Below, piece by piece: positions 1 through 8,822 of a stretch of DNA of 64,000 bases. The notes under the pieces are model-generated. The model was not told where the DNA came from and did not search any database. It was given only the letters and a program-made list of their open reading frames with translations. How positions within the stretch are numbered: position 1 is the stretch's first letter; each line of letters starts with the position of its first letter. The position numbers were made by a program, and so were the translations under genes. Origin of the DNA: Chrysiogenes arsenatis DSM 11915 (lineage in GTDB: Bacteria; Chrysiogenota; Chrysiogenetes; Chrysiogenales; Chrysiogenaceae); assembly GCF_000469585.1 (NCBI RefSeq), contig NZ_AWNK01000006.1:85164-149163 (forward strand), in the 5' to 3' direction.

Positions 1-2
1 TG

Positions 3-1817
3 TCATACTTGATAATGAAAACGTCACTTACCCCGCTGCAGCACGACTATCTCACAAAAATTCAGTCGTCAAGCCAGCATCTGCTTTCTATAGTAAATAA
101 CATTCTCGACTACTCAAAAGTGGAATCAGGAAAACTACCGATTGAAAAATCATTCTTCCCCCTCAGTCAGCTTCTCAAGAACTGCTCTTTCTTTTTGCAC
201 GAACACGCCGAAGCAAAAAATCTAGCGTGTTCATTTGAGATCGCTCCCGACGTCCCCGAGATGATAGAAGGCGACCCACTTCGCATTGAGCAGATATTGT
301 TAAACCTCATATCAAACGCCGTGAAATTCACCGAAGAAGGAGACATTCGGGTAACAGTCGTTCGAGTCAATCACTCCGAAGAAACTGCCTTGCTACGATT
401 TGCCGTTCACGATACTGGAATTGGCATCAGTGCAGAGCAGCAGAAGTTGATTTTCCAGAGTTTCCAACAGGTAGATGCCACATCAACACGCAAATATGGC
501 GGAAGTGGACTGGGGCTTGCTATTTGCAAAAAACTGGTCGGGTTAATGGGTGGAGATGCCGGTGTTTCCAGTGATCTGGGGAAAGGAAGCACCTTCTGGA
601 TCACTGTTCCCGTTGGCATCAACCATAGTGACAATTACTCTCCGCATCCCAAAACACTTGCTGAAGAGTGGCGGCGGATTGGTGGCGCGATGCTCCATGA
701 TACCGACACGGATACTGCGCAACCAGCCTTTCCGTTTGAGCGTCTGGCATCGATTACCGGAGCACATCTACTGTTGGTAGAAGACAATCCTGTCAATCAA
801 GAGGTTGCCCTTGGCCTGCTGGCAGAAGCAAAAGTTCATGTCGATGTGGCAGAAAATGGGCAGATTGCCATCGAAATGCTGCGCCAGAAGCACTACGACC
901 TCGTGTTCATGGACATGCAAATGCCGGTAATGGACGGCATTACGGCCACGTATGAAATTCGCCAGAATCCGCTTTGGACCGATTTGCCGATTATTGCGAT
1001 GACCGCAAATTCGTTTCAACAGGATCGCGAGGCATGCATTGTTGCAGGAATGAATGACTTCCTCGGTAAACCCGTTGCACCCCATCTCCTCTGGGATGTG
1101 TTGCTAAAGTGGATAACACCGCGGACAAGCACTCCATATGCCGAGCCACCAACATATATAAAACCTCAAGTAGATGCCGTTTCCGAGAAAGATCTGGAGT
1201 CTTTGCATGGGATAGATGTTCGTGCAGCTCTTGCGCGGGTGCTCAACAACCGAGGACAGCTCGCGTCGATTCTCCGCTTATTCTTTACAACGCACCAGCA
1301 AACCGCAGCACAAATTCGCCAATTATTGAGTGATGGGCAATGGAACCAAGCGGAACTTTTGGCACACACGATCAAAGGAGCCGCTGGAAATATCGGAGCG
1401 ACAGCCTTGCAGCAAGGCGCGTTACAGCTAGAGCAAGCTATCCGCAACCAAGAACCTTTCTTGACCGTAATATCGCTGTTACAACCTTTAGAAAACATGT
1501 TAAGCCGTCTCCTTCAGGAGTTGGCACATGTACTTGATATCGATCGTCCCACGCGACTATCGGCCTCTCCTCCAAGCAAAGAGCGTATTGCTCAGCTGTT
1601 GAACGAACTCGCACAGTTGTTGGAAAACGATCAGATTGAAGCGCTTGACCTGCTAGCGGAGCAGGGGGAAATACTAAGGGACATTTTCGGGGAAGAATTC
1701 CCGCTTTTTGCACAGCGGATAAAACATTTCGACTTTGAAGCCGCCGGGGATATGCTAGGCAACCATCGGCATCGTATTGACCAGAAAGCAAGACAGATAG
1801 GTGACAACCATGAGTGA
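3..1817 (+). CDS. Hybrid sensor kinase, 5'-truncated (HisKA-HATPase-REC-HPt)
   Basis: The reading frame is open to the window edge and begins in the middle of a HisKA dimerisation domain. The phospho-accepting histidine lies upstream, outside the window, so the TTG at 9 is not a real start. Counted from position 9: HATPase about 80-205 (N-box 'NLISNAVKFTEEG', 'DTGIGIS', 'GGSGLGLAICKKL'), a REC domain about 250-375 with Asp302 in 'FMDMQMPVMDG' and Lys in 'GKPV', then an HPt domain with His453 in 'LLAHTIKGAAGNIG'. This is a His-Asp-His phosphorelay kinase. Input domains are not visible. Its stop overlaps the start of the HD-GYP regulator by 8 bp, so the two are very probably co-translated and the HPt may phosphorylate that regulator (inference). 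Confidence 0.95.
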   Translation, partial: SYLIMKTSLTPLQHDYLTKIQSSSQHLLSIVNNILDYSKVESGKLPIEKSFFPLSQLLKNCSFFLHEHAEAKNLACSFEIAPDVPEMIEGDPLRIEQILLNLISNAVKFTEEGDIRVTVVRVNHSEETALLRFAVHDTGIGISAEQQKLIFQSFQQVDATSTRKYGGSGLGLAICKKLVGLMGGDAGVSSDLGKGSTFWITVPVGINHSDNYSPHPKTLAEEWRRIGGAMLHDTDTDTAQPAFPFERLASITGAHLLLVEDNPVNQEVALGLLAEAKVHVDVAENGQIAIEMLRQKHYDLVFMDMQMPVMDGITATYEIRQNPLWTDLPIIAMTANSFQQDREACIVAGMNDFLGKPVAPHLLWDVLLKWITPRTSTPYAEPPTYIKPQVDAVSEKDLESLHGIDVRAALARVLNNRGQLASILRLFFTTHQQTAAQIRQLLSDGQWNQAELLAHTIKGAAGNIGATALQQGALQLEQAIRNQEPFLTVISLLQPLENMLSRLLQELAHVLDIDRPTRLSASPPSKERIAQLLNELAQLLENDQIEALDLLAEQGEILRDIFGEEFPLFAQRIKHFDFEAAGDMLGNHRHRIDQKARQIGDNHE

Positions 1818-2910
1818 AGCCATAGGCATAACTTCGCATCAGCATACCGTTTTGATCGTTGATGATTCTCCTGAAAACCTGATCATCGTCTCCGGCTTGC
1901 TGAAGCGTGAGTATAAAGTCAAAGTTGCAAATAGTGGTGCACGAGCATTGAAAATAGCATTTTCAGATACTCCACCCGACTTGATTCTACTTGATGTGAT
2001 GATGCCGGAAATGGATGGCTATGAGGTGTGTCGACAATTGAAGCAGCACAAGCATGCGAAGCATATTCCCGTTATTTTCATCACTGCCAAAGGGGACGAT
2101 GCTGACGAAGAATGTGGGCTTTCACTAGGCGCAGTTGACTATGTGACAAAGCCAGTGAATCCGCCGATAGTGTTGGCGCGAGTAAAGTCCCATCTCTTGT
2201 TAAAGTCAGCGACCGATGCACTGCGCGACCGTAATGAGTGCCTTGAGATGGAAGTACAGCGCCGCACAGAGGAAGTGGTCGCCATTCAGGATGTCACTAT
2301 TTTTGCGTTTGCGTCTCTGGCAGAAACCCGGGATAACGATACTGGATATCATTTACGTCGCACTCAACTGTATGTAAAGACGTTGGCACAGAAATTACAG
2401 CAGAACCCCCGTTTTTGTGCCTTTCTGACCGATGAGAATATTGAACTACTTTTCAAGTCGGCACCATTGCACGACATCGGCAAAGTCGGCATACCCGACT
2501 CCATCCTCATGAAGCCCGGGCGATTGACAGCAGAGGAATTTGAAATAATGAAAACCCATGCCACCATAGGTCGTGATGCCATTGTTAATGCAGAAAATCA
2601 TTTAGGTGCAAGTGTTGACTTCTTGTGTGTTGCCAAAGATATAGCCTACGGGCATCACGAAAAATGGGATGGCAGCGGGTACCCACTCGGGCTTACAGGT
2701 GACGAAATCCCGATTGCCGCACGTTTGATGGCGGTAGCAGATGTGTATGACGCGCTGGTGAATAAGCGGGTGTATCACGATGCGATGGAGCCGGAATTAG
2801 TGGCGCAGATGATTTACGAAGGTCGCGGAAAACATTTCGATCCAGATGTAGTTGATGCGTTCATGGATCTCAAAGAAACTTTTTTTGAGATAACACGGCA
2901 GTACCAATAA
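1810..2910 (+). CDS. Response regulator with HD-GYP c-di-GMP phosphodiesterase domain
   Basis: 366 aa. An N-terminal REC domain (first ~125 residues, phospho-acceptor Asp in 'LILLDVMMPEMDG', Lys in 'VTKPVN') is joined by a short coiled linker to an HD-GYP domain. The HD-GYP signatures are present: 'HDIGKVGIPD', 'MKTHATIGRD', 'HHEKWDGSGYP' and 'ARLMAVADVYDAL'. The family hydrolyses cyclic di-GMP to GMP. ATG 1810 was chosen over GTG 1801; either overlaps the kinase stop at 1817. The coupling implies activity controlled by the preceding phosphorelay kinase. The gene converges on the FapA pair with only 2 bp between stops. Confidence 0.93.
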   Translation: MSEAIGITSHQHTVLIVDDSPENLIIVSGLLKREYKVKVANSGARALKIAFSDTPPDLILLDVMMPEMDGYEVCRQLKQHKHAKHIPVIFITAKGDDADEECGLSLGAVDYVTKPVNPPIVLARVKSHLLLKSATDALRDRNECLEMEVQRRTEEVVAIQDVTIFAFASLAETRDNDTGYHLRRTQLYVKTLAQKLQQNPRFCAFLTDENIELLFKSAPLHDIGKVGIPDSILMKPGRLTAEEFEIMKTHATIGRDAIVNAENHLGASVDFLCVAKDIAYGHHEKWDGSGYPLGLTGDEIPIAARLMAVADVYDALVNKRVYHDAMEPELVAQMIYEGRGKHFDPDVVDAFMDLKETFFEITRQYQ

Positions 2911-2932
2911 CGTCATGACATGACGTTATTGG
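2904..2932. terminator. Perfect 12-bp inverted repeat across both convergent stop codons
   Basis: Arms 'CCAATAACGTCA' (2904-2915) and 'TGACGTTATTGG' (2921-2932) flank a 5-nt loop. The element covers the stop codon of the HD-GYP gene and that of the convergent FapA gene. It would form the same hairpin in either transcript. There is no U-tract on either side, so a bidirectional terminator or an mRNA 3'-end stabiliser is an inference. Confidence 0.5.
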
Positions 2933-4313
2933 CGTGACGTTCGAAAATAAGTCGTTTTTCAGCAAGATGATACGTAATCACGACCCCATCCATAGCAAAG
3001 CGAATAGGAAAATTGTTCCCGTACATTGAGACAGTTGTCCCTTCGACCACCGCTCCCAGTTCAATTTTTCCATTTTTTTGGTCGAGAAAGTCAGTGTTTA
3101 CTCTGCGCATGTAAGCAATACGCTCGGTAAGCTGTGATTCCAGTGCGACAGCGGCAGCATACTCCGGATTTTCCTGCAGTGAATTTGCCATTTGTTCCGT
3201 AGTCGCTTTCGGGTGATTTTTAAAATACACCGATTCATGGTTCTTGCGCCGCTGTCGCACAAGAGATTTCTCGAAAAACAGATGAGAGGTTTCCAGCTGA
3301 TAACTATTGATAACACGGTGAGTGAAAATATGCGGCCCTATCGAGAGGCGAGTCGGGTTCGCTGGGCTTTCCAGAATTTCATCAATTTTGATCAGAGAAG
3401 AGGCGCGTATATTGCATGACTTTACATAGCGTATCTTGACCGATTTACAAACTATATCGCAGTTAAACGCTTTATCGAGAACGCTGAGCGCTCCGGTGAT
3501 GATCCGAGTGTACTCAATCGCATTCGCCGTAAAGCTACGGGAAGCATTGATAGTGCCGTTGCACATACCGTCCACAACAACATTTTTACCTTGAATAGAG
3601 GCTCCACGATGGACATCACCGCGAATATGAACGTTTCCAGTTGTTACCACACTAAAACCTGACTCAATATTGCCTGAAATGTTGACATCACCAACAGAAC
3701 GAATATTCCCCGTGGCCACGCCCACGTTGCCATCGACATTGAGTAGCGTTTTTACGGCAAGAATTTTATTCTCGTAACTATAAATCCCTTTAACTTTAGA
3801 GATAAAGTGTGTTCCTGAATCGCAATGAACACTTGAATCATCAAATTCCAGTTTTTCAATGTATCTTCCGGGAGTAGCAAGAAGTTCGCGACCAAAAACG
3901 TCGAGTCCATGTTCTCCTGCGGTAGGAAGATGGACAAGCGCCAGCAACGTACCCGCGTCAACCGTTTGAACGTAGCCCCGCTCTTTGTAGTCGATAGCAC
4001 CATCTTCTTTTTCAGTTCCAGATCGCAAAGCATCGTGAAAGAAAAACTCCACACGTGAATCTTCGCCATGACGTGGCGGAATACCCATTGCAACAATTTC
4101 CTTAAACGGCTCGGCCCACGAACGGCTGAGTGCGGCTGATCGTAAGTGTTCAATGGTTTCTGTCTTAATAAAGCGAGGATGGACACCGTTATCGGCCAGA
4201 AAATTTTCTACTGTTTCATACAGCGCATCAGCCGAAATAGAGTGGAGTATCGAACGGGAAACTTCAATAATAGCAAAAAGGTTATCGTCCGAATAAATAA
4301 CTTGCATGCTCAT
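2913..4313 (-). CDS. FapA family protein (DUF342), beta-helix polymer-like
   Basis: 466 aa. The N-terminal half carries the FapA signature region, with 'RVEFFFHDAL', 'IDYKERGYVQTVDAGTLLA' and 'DVFGRELLATPG'. The middle is a right-handed beta-helix-like series of 'GNV/GDV' turns, such as 'VDGNVGVATGNIRSVGDV' and 'TTGNVHIRGDVHRGASI'. The C-terminus is charged and probably coiled. FapA proteins are named for flagellar assembly in Vibrio, and related beta-helices form bactofilin-like scaffolds; the role here is not known. ATG 4313 forms an ATGA overlap with the upstream gene's stop and is preferred over GTG 4322. Confidence 0.85.
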   Translation of the reverse strand: MSMQVIYSDDNLFAIIEVSRSILHSISADALYETVENFLADNGVHPRFIKTETIEHLRSAALSRSWAEPFKEIVAMGIPPRHGEDSRVEFFFHDALRSGTEKEDGAIDYKERGYVQTVDAGTLLALVHLPTAGEHGLDVFGRELLATPGRYIEKLEFDDSSVHCDSGTHFISKVKGIYSYENKILAVKTLLNVDGNVGVATGNIRSVGDVNISGNIESGFSVVTTGNVHIRGDVHRGASIQGKNVVVDGMCNGTINASRSFTANAIEYTRIITGALSVLDKAFNCDIVCKSVKIRYVKSCNIRASSLIKIDEILESPANPTRLSIGPHIFTHRVINSYQLETSHLFFEKSLVRQRRKNHESVYFKNHPKATTEQMANSLQENPEYAAAVALESQLTERIAYMRRVNTDFLDQKNGKIELGAVVEGTTVSMYGNNFPIRFAMDGVVITYHLAEKRLIFERHANNVMS

Positions 4314-5173
4314 AAATTGCACCGCGAGAACGTTATTTTTCCATCGGTCATACGCACTTTGATCGGCCCAGCACTTGGCTTAAGTTCTATTGCCACGTCA
4401 TCAATACGGCAAGCCACATCTTCATAAATACTCTTGGTTATCAGAATAGATGGATCCACAGCTATATTATGTAATTCGTTCATCTGATCCCGTAAACGCT
4501 CGTCTTGCTTCCTTAGCGCCGTATAGACTTCGAGTAGTTTTTTCAATTTCACTTTCTCGCTCGTATCAAGCGGGATACCCGCTTTTTGTTTGCGCGAAAA
4601 GATTGCCATAGATGCAGAAATTCGCGCTACATTCTCACGAACAGTTTCGCTGTCACGCGCAAGTGTGTGCAATGCTTCCCGATTCAACATTGTAACGTAA
4701 CTGGTACAACCAAGAGCAGTCGGAAGTGGAGTCATAGTGCTGCCAGCACTCGCAACAATCAGGCGGTTTCCGGCCATTGCCGTTCCGCCAATAATAGAAC
4801 CATTGATTTTCAGTGTGCCGGTACACATAACACTGGCGAAAGCCAGCACATCACCCTCTATTTCTAAATCGCCCTCACAGAAAAGAGAGGATTCTGCTTG
4901 GACAAACGACTCAACGTAAACGTTTCCGCTCAGATAGAGAATACCATGATCTTTTTCGACAACTTCGATTTCGTAACCACGAAGTGAGCGACGGATTGGA
5001 CACGCTATGCCATTGTCTACCGCTATTTTCTGGTTATACCCCGTAGAAAGAAGCTGCGCAATCACCCGCTCATTGATTGGCGCGGTGCGAGGGAGGAAAA
5101 GGGTGGTGCCCTTGTAGATATCACGCGCCAAACGCATCTTCGGTTCTAACTGATCCGCCCACAGCAGTTTCAT
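4310..5173 (-). CDS. Short FapA/bactofilin-like protein with HD-GYP-type N-terminus
   Basis: 287 aa. Residues 1-55 ('LEPKMRLARDIYKGTTLFL', 'NERVIAQLLSTGY') match the small N-terminal module often found in front of HD-GYP domains. A beta-helical FapA/polymer-forming segment follows ('YLSGNVYVESFVQAESSLF', 'GDLEIEGDVLAFASVM', 'TLKINGSIIGGTAMAG'), then a coiled-coil stretch and a short C-terminal tail. No HD residues are present. It is the first gene of a two-gene operon with the longer FapA gene (ATGA overlap). ATG 5173 was chosen; TTG codons at 5179 and 5176 are alternatives. The Shine-Dalgarno sequence is weak. Confidence 0.75.
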   Translation of the reverse strand: MKLLWADQLEPKMRLARDIYKGTTLFLPRTAPINERVIAQLLSTGYNQKIAVDNGIACPIRRSLRGYEIEVVEKDHGILYLSGNVYVESFVQAESSLFCEGDLEIEGDVLAFASVMCTGTLKINGSIIGGTAMAGNRLIVASAGSTMTPLPTALGCTSYVTMLNREALHTLARDSETVRENVARISASMAIFSRKQKAGIPLDTSEKVKLKKLLEVYTALRKQDERLRDQMNELHNIAVDPSILITKSIYEDVACRIDDVAIELKPSAGPIKVRMTDGKITFSRCNL

Positions 5174-5639
5174 CAACAAAACTCAACTACATGCTTGCAT
5201 TGTAACTTATTGCTATATATGGATATATTGAGGTTCACGCAGACCTTCCGCATAAGGGTGGCTCGTTTTGAGCAGATACATGGTCAACGATATGGCCAGA
5301 AAACGGCATGGAGGTAAAAATACTCTGATTACTTTGTAACTGCAAGGCATATTCCGTTTTCGCTCTACCAAAGATGAAACATTTTTTATCCGTGTAATTT
5401 ACACAAACCAGAGGTACGCCTAAATTTATAAAAGAATTCAAAAACGAAAATCGGGCAAAACGTTCGCGCGCCTTGTGAAAAAATTATTCTAAAAAGTTGT
5501 TCTATTTCTTCCCCTTTTATTGTTGACATCACATTCGTTGTCGAAATAGTATACAGTATATGCAAACGAAGTAATATTCTCGTGGAATGGCTTTTAATGG
5601 TTGTTTCCGAGAAGCTTTAAAGATTATCAAGGAGGCACA
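5174..5639. other. Divergent intergenic region between fapA pair and CoA transferase
   Basis: About 465 bp with no convincing gene. It is AT-rich, particularly 5195-5230 and 5440-5580. A possible -10 (TACAAT, minus strand, 5199-5204) for the fapA operon has no good -35. The rightward promoter at 5523-5552 is listed separately. A 68-codon minus-strand frame (5235-5441) starts with TTG, has no ribosome site and no recognisable content, and is not called. Confidence 0.6.
5523..5552 (+). promoter_or_regulatory. Sigma70-like promoter for the CoA transferase
   Basis: A perfect -35 box TTGACA (5523-5528) is followed after 18 bp by TAGTAT (5547-5552); an overlapping TATACA at 5550 is an alternative -10. 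It lies about 90 bp upstream of the ATG, leaving a roughly 80-nt leader. Confidence 0.55.
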
Positions 5640-7196
5640 ATGTCAAGTTTGAAAGAAAGAGTCAGAGATAAGTCTCTGCACCACCTTTTCACCACGCCAG
5701 AAGCATGCGTTAAGTATTTCGAAGAGGCTGGCACGCGGAGTATGGATCTTGGATGGTCTGGATTTACCCCAGTTGGCTATCCTAAAGTGGTTCCTATTGC
5801 TATTGCGGAACATGTTGAAAGAAATAACCTGCAAGGCAAGTGGAAATTCAACCTTTTCATCGGCGCTTCAGTTGGTGCAGAAACAGAAGATCGTTGGGCT
5901 GGGCTTGACATTATCGACCGTCGCTGGCCATACCAAACCGGAAGCAATCTGAAAAATGCCATCAACTCTGGTAAAATTCGGATGGGTGACAAACACCTTT
6001 CTATGTTTGCTCAAGACCTAAAATATGGCTTCTATACGAAAGATCGCGGTGGTCGTTTAGATGTTGCCCTGATTGAAGCTTCGGCGATTACCGAAGACGG
6101 CCATATCGTTCTGGCCGGTTCAATTGGTGCCGCTCCTGAAATCATCGACATTGCGGATAAAATCATCGTTGAAATCAACACTGGTCTGCCATCATTTGAA
6201 GGCATGCACGACATCGTAACCACCGACCTCCCCCCATACCGCAAAATTATCCCGATTACTGACGTTCGTCAGCGCATTGGTACACCATATGTTATCACCG
6301 ACAAGAGCAAAATCGTCGCTATCGTTGAATCAAAAATGCTCGACAACGGACGCGCCCTGAAAGGGACTGACGAACAGTCTCAGGCGATTGCCGACCACAT
6401 TATGGATTTCTTCACTTCTGAAGTGAAGGCTGGCCGTCTACCGAAAAACCTCCTTCCACTACAATCAGGGGTGGGCAACATTGCAAACGCTGTAGTTGGT
6501 GGACTTACAAGTTCTCCATTCGAAGACCTCGTTGTGTACACCGAAGTTCTGCAGGACAGCTTCTTGCCGTTCATGGATTCTGGCAAGTGTAAATTCCTGA
6601 ACGCAACGTCACTTTCCCTCTCGAACGAAGGATTCCAAGTTTGGTGGGAAAACTACGAGCGTTATAAGTCAATGGTTATACTTCGCCCACAACAGATTTC
6701 AAACAACCCCGAAGTTATCCGCCGCCTCGGCGTTATCGGCATGAACACGCCGGTTGAATTCGACATCTACGCTCACGTGAACTCAACCTGTGCCGGCGGA
6801 ACCAAAATGCTCAACGGCATCGGCGGCTCTGGTGACTTTATCCGCAACACCTACCTCTCTATCATGCACTGCCCATCCGTTCGCCCATCGAAAACGGATG
6901 AGTTCGGTATTTCTGGTGTTGTGTGCAAAGCGCCTCACGTTGACCACACTGAGCACGATCTTGACGTCCTCGTAACCGACCAAGGCTTAGCTGACCTTCG
7001 TGGCCTTGCTCCAAAAGATCGCGCACGCGAAATCATCAAAAAATGTGCTCACCCTGCCTATAAAGATGCCCTCACGGATTACCTTGAGCGCTCTGAAAAA
7101 GCGACTGGCTACGACCACGAGCCACACATTTTGGCTGACGCGTACAAAATGCACATCAACCTTGCTGAAAAAGGGACCATGCGTCACTGGCTGTAA
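5640..7196 (+). CDS. Acetyl-CoA hydrolase / succinyl-CoA:acetate-type CoA transferase
   Basis: 518 aa, full length for the AarC/Cat1/ScpC class of family I CoA transferases. These move CoA between acyl-CoA and a carboxylate via an enzyme glutamyl-CoA thioester. The catalytic glutamate is probably Glu302 in 'VVYTEVLQDSF'. The glycine-rich segments 'LPLQSGVGNIANAVVGG' and 'NGIGGSGDFIRN' also match. Substrate (acetate, propionate or succinate) cannot be read from sequence. ATG 5640 sits behind a strong site (AAGGAGG, 5629-5635); an upstream in-frame start at 5601 lacks one. The gene stands alone with its own promoter and terminator, and is probably involved in acetate or TCA-cycle metabolism. 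Confidence 0.92.
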   Translation: MSSLKERVRDKSLHHLFTTPEACVKYFEEAGTRSMDLGWSGFTPVGYPKVVPIAIAEHVERNNLQGKWKFNLFIGASVGAETEDRWAGLDIIDRRWPYQTGSNLKNAINSGKIRMGDKHLSMFAQDLKYGFYTKDRGGRLDVALIEASAITEDGHIVLAGSIGAAPEIIDIADKIIVEINTGLPSFEGMHDIVTTDLPPYRKIIPITDVRQRIGTPYVITDKSKIVAIVESKMLDNGRALKGTDEQSQAIADHIMDFFTSEVKAGRLPKNLLPLQSGVGNIANAVVGGLTSSPFEDLVVYTEVLQDSFLPFMDSGKCKFLNATSLSLSNEGFQVWWENYERYKSMVILRPQQISNNPEVIRRLGVIGMNTPVEFDIYAHVNSTCAGGTKMLNGIGGSGDFIRNTYLSIMHCPSVRPSKTDEFGISGVVCKAPHVDHTEHDLDVLVTDQGLADLRGLAPKDRAREIIKKCAHPAYKDALTDYLERSEKATGYDHEPHILADAYKMHINLAEKGTMRHWL

Positions 7197-7217
7197 TGTT
7201 CACTTTGTGCTATTGTG

Positions 7218-7250
7218 GGCTCTCTTCGCACGTGCGAAGAGAGCCTTTTT
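7218..7250 (+). terminator. Rho-independent terminator after CoA transferase
   Basis: A 28-nt perfect palindrome (7218-7245; arms begin 'GGCTCTCTTCGCA') is followed by TTTTT. It lies 21 bp after the stop codon. Confidence 0.9.
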
Positions 7251-7271
7251 AGTTATGCACAAAGGAAGACT

Positions 7272-8123
7272 ATGCGACTCCCCTATAAAGCTCTCCTCAA
7301 ACACCTTCTCGACCATCACGCGACGACACCAGACGCACTGGCAATCTTGTCGGAATGTGCGCCAACAGAAGCCCTTCGTGCAACCGCAGGAGTGCTTCGC
7401 CACCGCTTCTGGGGACGGCTGCAGGGCGTATTCCGACTCTATGGCGATATCGCAACAGCCACACAATGCTGGCAATATGAACAAACACTGGGGTACCGCA
7501 CCGCCCTCGCCCCCGAACATAACACACCCCAAAGCTGGGCGATCATCCAACCGCATCCATTCACAGCAGCACCACAAACCGTACCGACCATCGATGGCAG
7601 TGGCAATTTTCTGGCGCAACTCCACTTGCTGATCGCGTCGCATGCGACTCCATCCATGGTGGTATTCCAAGCAACCCCGACCTGCACAACTGACGAACTG
7701 GTACGCTTTGCCGCAATGATTCGCTTGACGTGGCCATCAACTTCCCTTGCCATACGGGGGAACGAAACGAAACTGCTCGACCTCACCAATGTGACACTGA
7801 TGGAACACGAACACCCCGCAGAATCATCGTCCCCTTCACTCTTTGAAGACGAGTTATACCGCACTATCCGCAGTCGCCATATTCCATACCATCGCTTCTT
7901 GCCACCAATCGCTGACACATCACAACTCGGCGCCCTTGAAGGGGAAGCGGCACTGTGCCTGCGAGAGCTCTGCTCCCTGATCCCAGATGAAGACACCCGT
8001 GTCGATTTGATTCGTTTTTCAAACCACAATTTATTTACCAATGTGCCCCGCTTTCCATATGGATACCAACAACATCTGCAACGGATAGATGATGGCCACG
8101 CGCCACAATTGCTCCGCGTATGA
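7272..8123 (+). CDS. Hypothetical protein coupled to ThiE/TenI-like gene
   Basis: 283 aa that I do not recognise. ATG 7272 follows a good ribosome site (AAAGGAAG, 7261-7268). The longer frame from 7215 would run through the upstream terminator and is rejected. The N-terminus ('LRATAGVLRHRFWGRLQGV') faintly resembles the region before the cluster of BioB/HydE-like radical SAM enzymes, but there is no CxxxCxxC motif and few cysteines. No signal peptide or membrane segment is visible. The stop overlaps the next start (ATGA at 8120), so the product probably works with the ThiE/TenI-like protein. A degenerate relative of a thiazole or cofactor enzyme is possible but unproven. Confidence 0.75.
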   Translation: MRLPYKALLKHLLDHHATTPDALAILSECAPTEALRATAGVLRHRFWGRLQGVFRLYGDIATATQCWQYEQTLGYRTALAPEHNTPQSWAIIQPHPFTAAPQTVPTIDGSGNFLAQLHLLIASHATPSMVVFQATPTCTTDELVRFAAMIRLTWPSTSLAIRGNETKLLDLTNVTLMEHEHPAESSSPSLFEDELYRTIRSRHIPYHRFLPPIADTSQLGALEGEAALCLRELCSLIPDEDTRVDLIRFSNHNLFTNVPRFPYGYQQHLQRIDDGHAPQLLRV

Positions 8124-8746
8124 AGGTTATTGTTGTCACCGACTGCAGCCGATTTAGCGACTTACCGCGTGCACTTCGCCATTACAGCCAAGTGCTTGCC
8201 CATCATGCCGTCACCAGCCTTGTGCTGCGTGAGCAGGGGATGCCGTTCGCCGAGTACCGTGAATGTTGCCGCACTTTGGCCGAAGCGGGACCGGGCAAAG
8301 TTATTGCTCATGCAGGATCCATTCACAGCATGAGCGACATGCGCACACTCGTAGGCGACGGAACCGTTGCGGGTGTCCATTGGAGCCGTGCCACACTCGT
8401 CAGTGGCCGACTTTTACCAACTCATCACACGTTTGACGCCATCCCCTTTTCCTACTCTGCCCATTCCGAAGCTGAAGCGGACGATTTTCTGAACGCATGG
8501 CTGAATGCCCCCTTCGTCTTTTTGTCACCGATTTTCCCCACCCCAAAACCTTTTGCAATACAGCCATTAGGCTTAGAATACCTCCACCAGTGGCATGGCG
8601 CAGGGAAGCGAATCGCGTTACTCGGGGGAATCACACGCAAACACCTCCCTGCACTTATACCGTTTCAGCCGTGGGGCGTTGGCGCCATTGGCGCCTTCGT
8701 CAATCACGATTGGGAAGAATTTCTCGAAGCGGCGCAGGCAATATAA
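8120..8746 (+). CDS. Thiamine-phosphate synthase / TenI-like TIM-barrel protein
   Basis: 208 aa, the right length for ThiE/TenI. The C-terminal half keeps the family's phosphate-binding and loop motifs: 'FLSPIFPTPKPF' and 'LLGGITRKHLPALIPFQPWG'. The N-terminal barrel is more divergent, and the canonical ThiE pyrophosphate-binding residues are not obvious. TenI (thiazole tautomerase) or a paralogue is therefore as likely as true ThiE, which joins HMP-PP and thiazole phosphate. It overlaps the upstream unknown gene by 4 bp. No TPP riboswitch is visible upstream. Confidence 0.75.
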   Translation: MKVIVVTDCSRFSDLPRALRHYSQVLAHHAVTSLVLREQGMPFAEYRECCRTLAEAGPGKVIAHAGSIHSMSDMRTLVGDGTVAGVHWSRATLVSGRLLPTHHTFDAIPFSYSAHSEAEADDFLNAWLNAPFVFLSPIFPTPKPFAIQPLGLEYLHQWHGAGKRIALLGGITRKHLPALIPFQPWGVGAIGAFVNHDWEEFLEAAQAI

Positions 8747-8822
8747 TCGTACCTACTGCCCCAGAAAATATGCTACGTTTTGTCGTAATTTCACACATTC
8801 TTCTGTTGTCAGGATACGTGCT

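Noticed and set aside
5235..5441. 68-codon minus-strand frame
   Set aside because: TTG start, no ribosome site and no recognisable content, in an AT-rich promoter region.
7000..7632. 210-codon plus-strand open frame
   Set aside because: It overlaps the CoA transferase 3' end, runs through its terminator and into the next gene. It has no ribosome site and low-complexity Ser/Arg-rich content.
8124..8822. TPP riboswitch for the ThiE-like gene
   Set aside because: The gene is coupled directly to the upstream coding sequence. No THI-box motifs (CUGAGA, ACCUGA) are seen there or before 7272.
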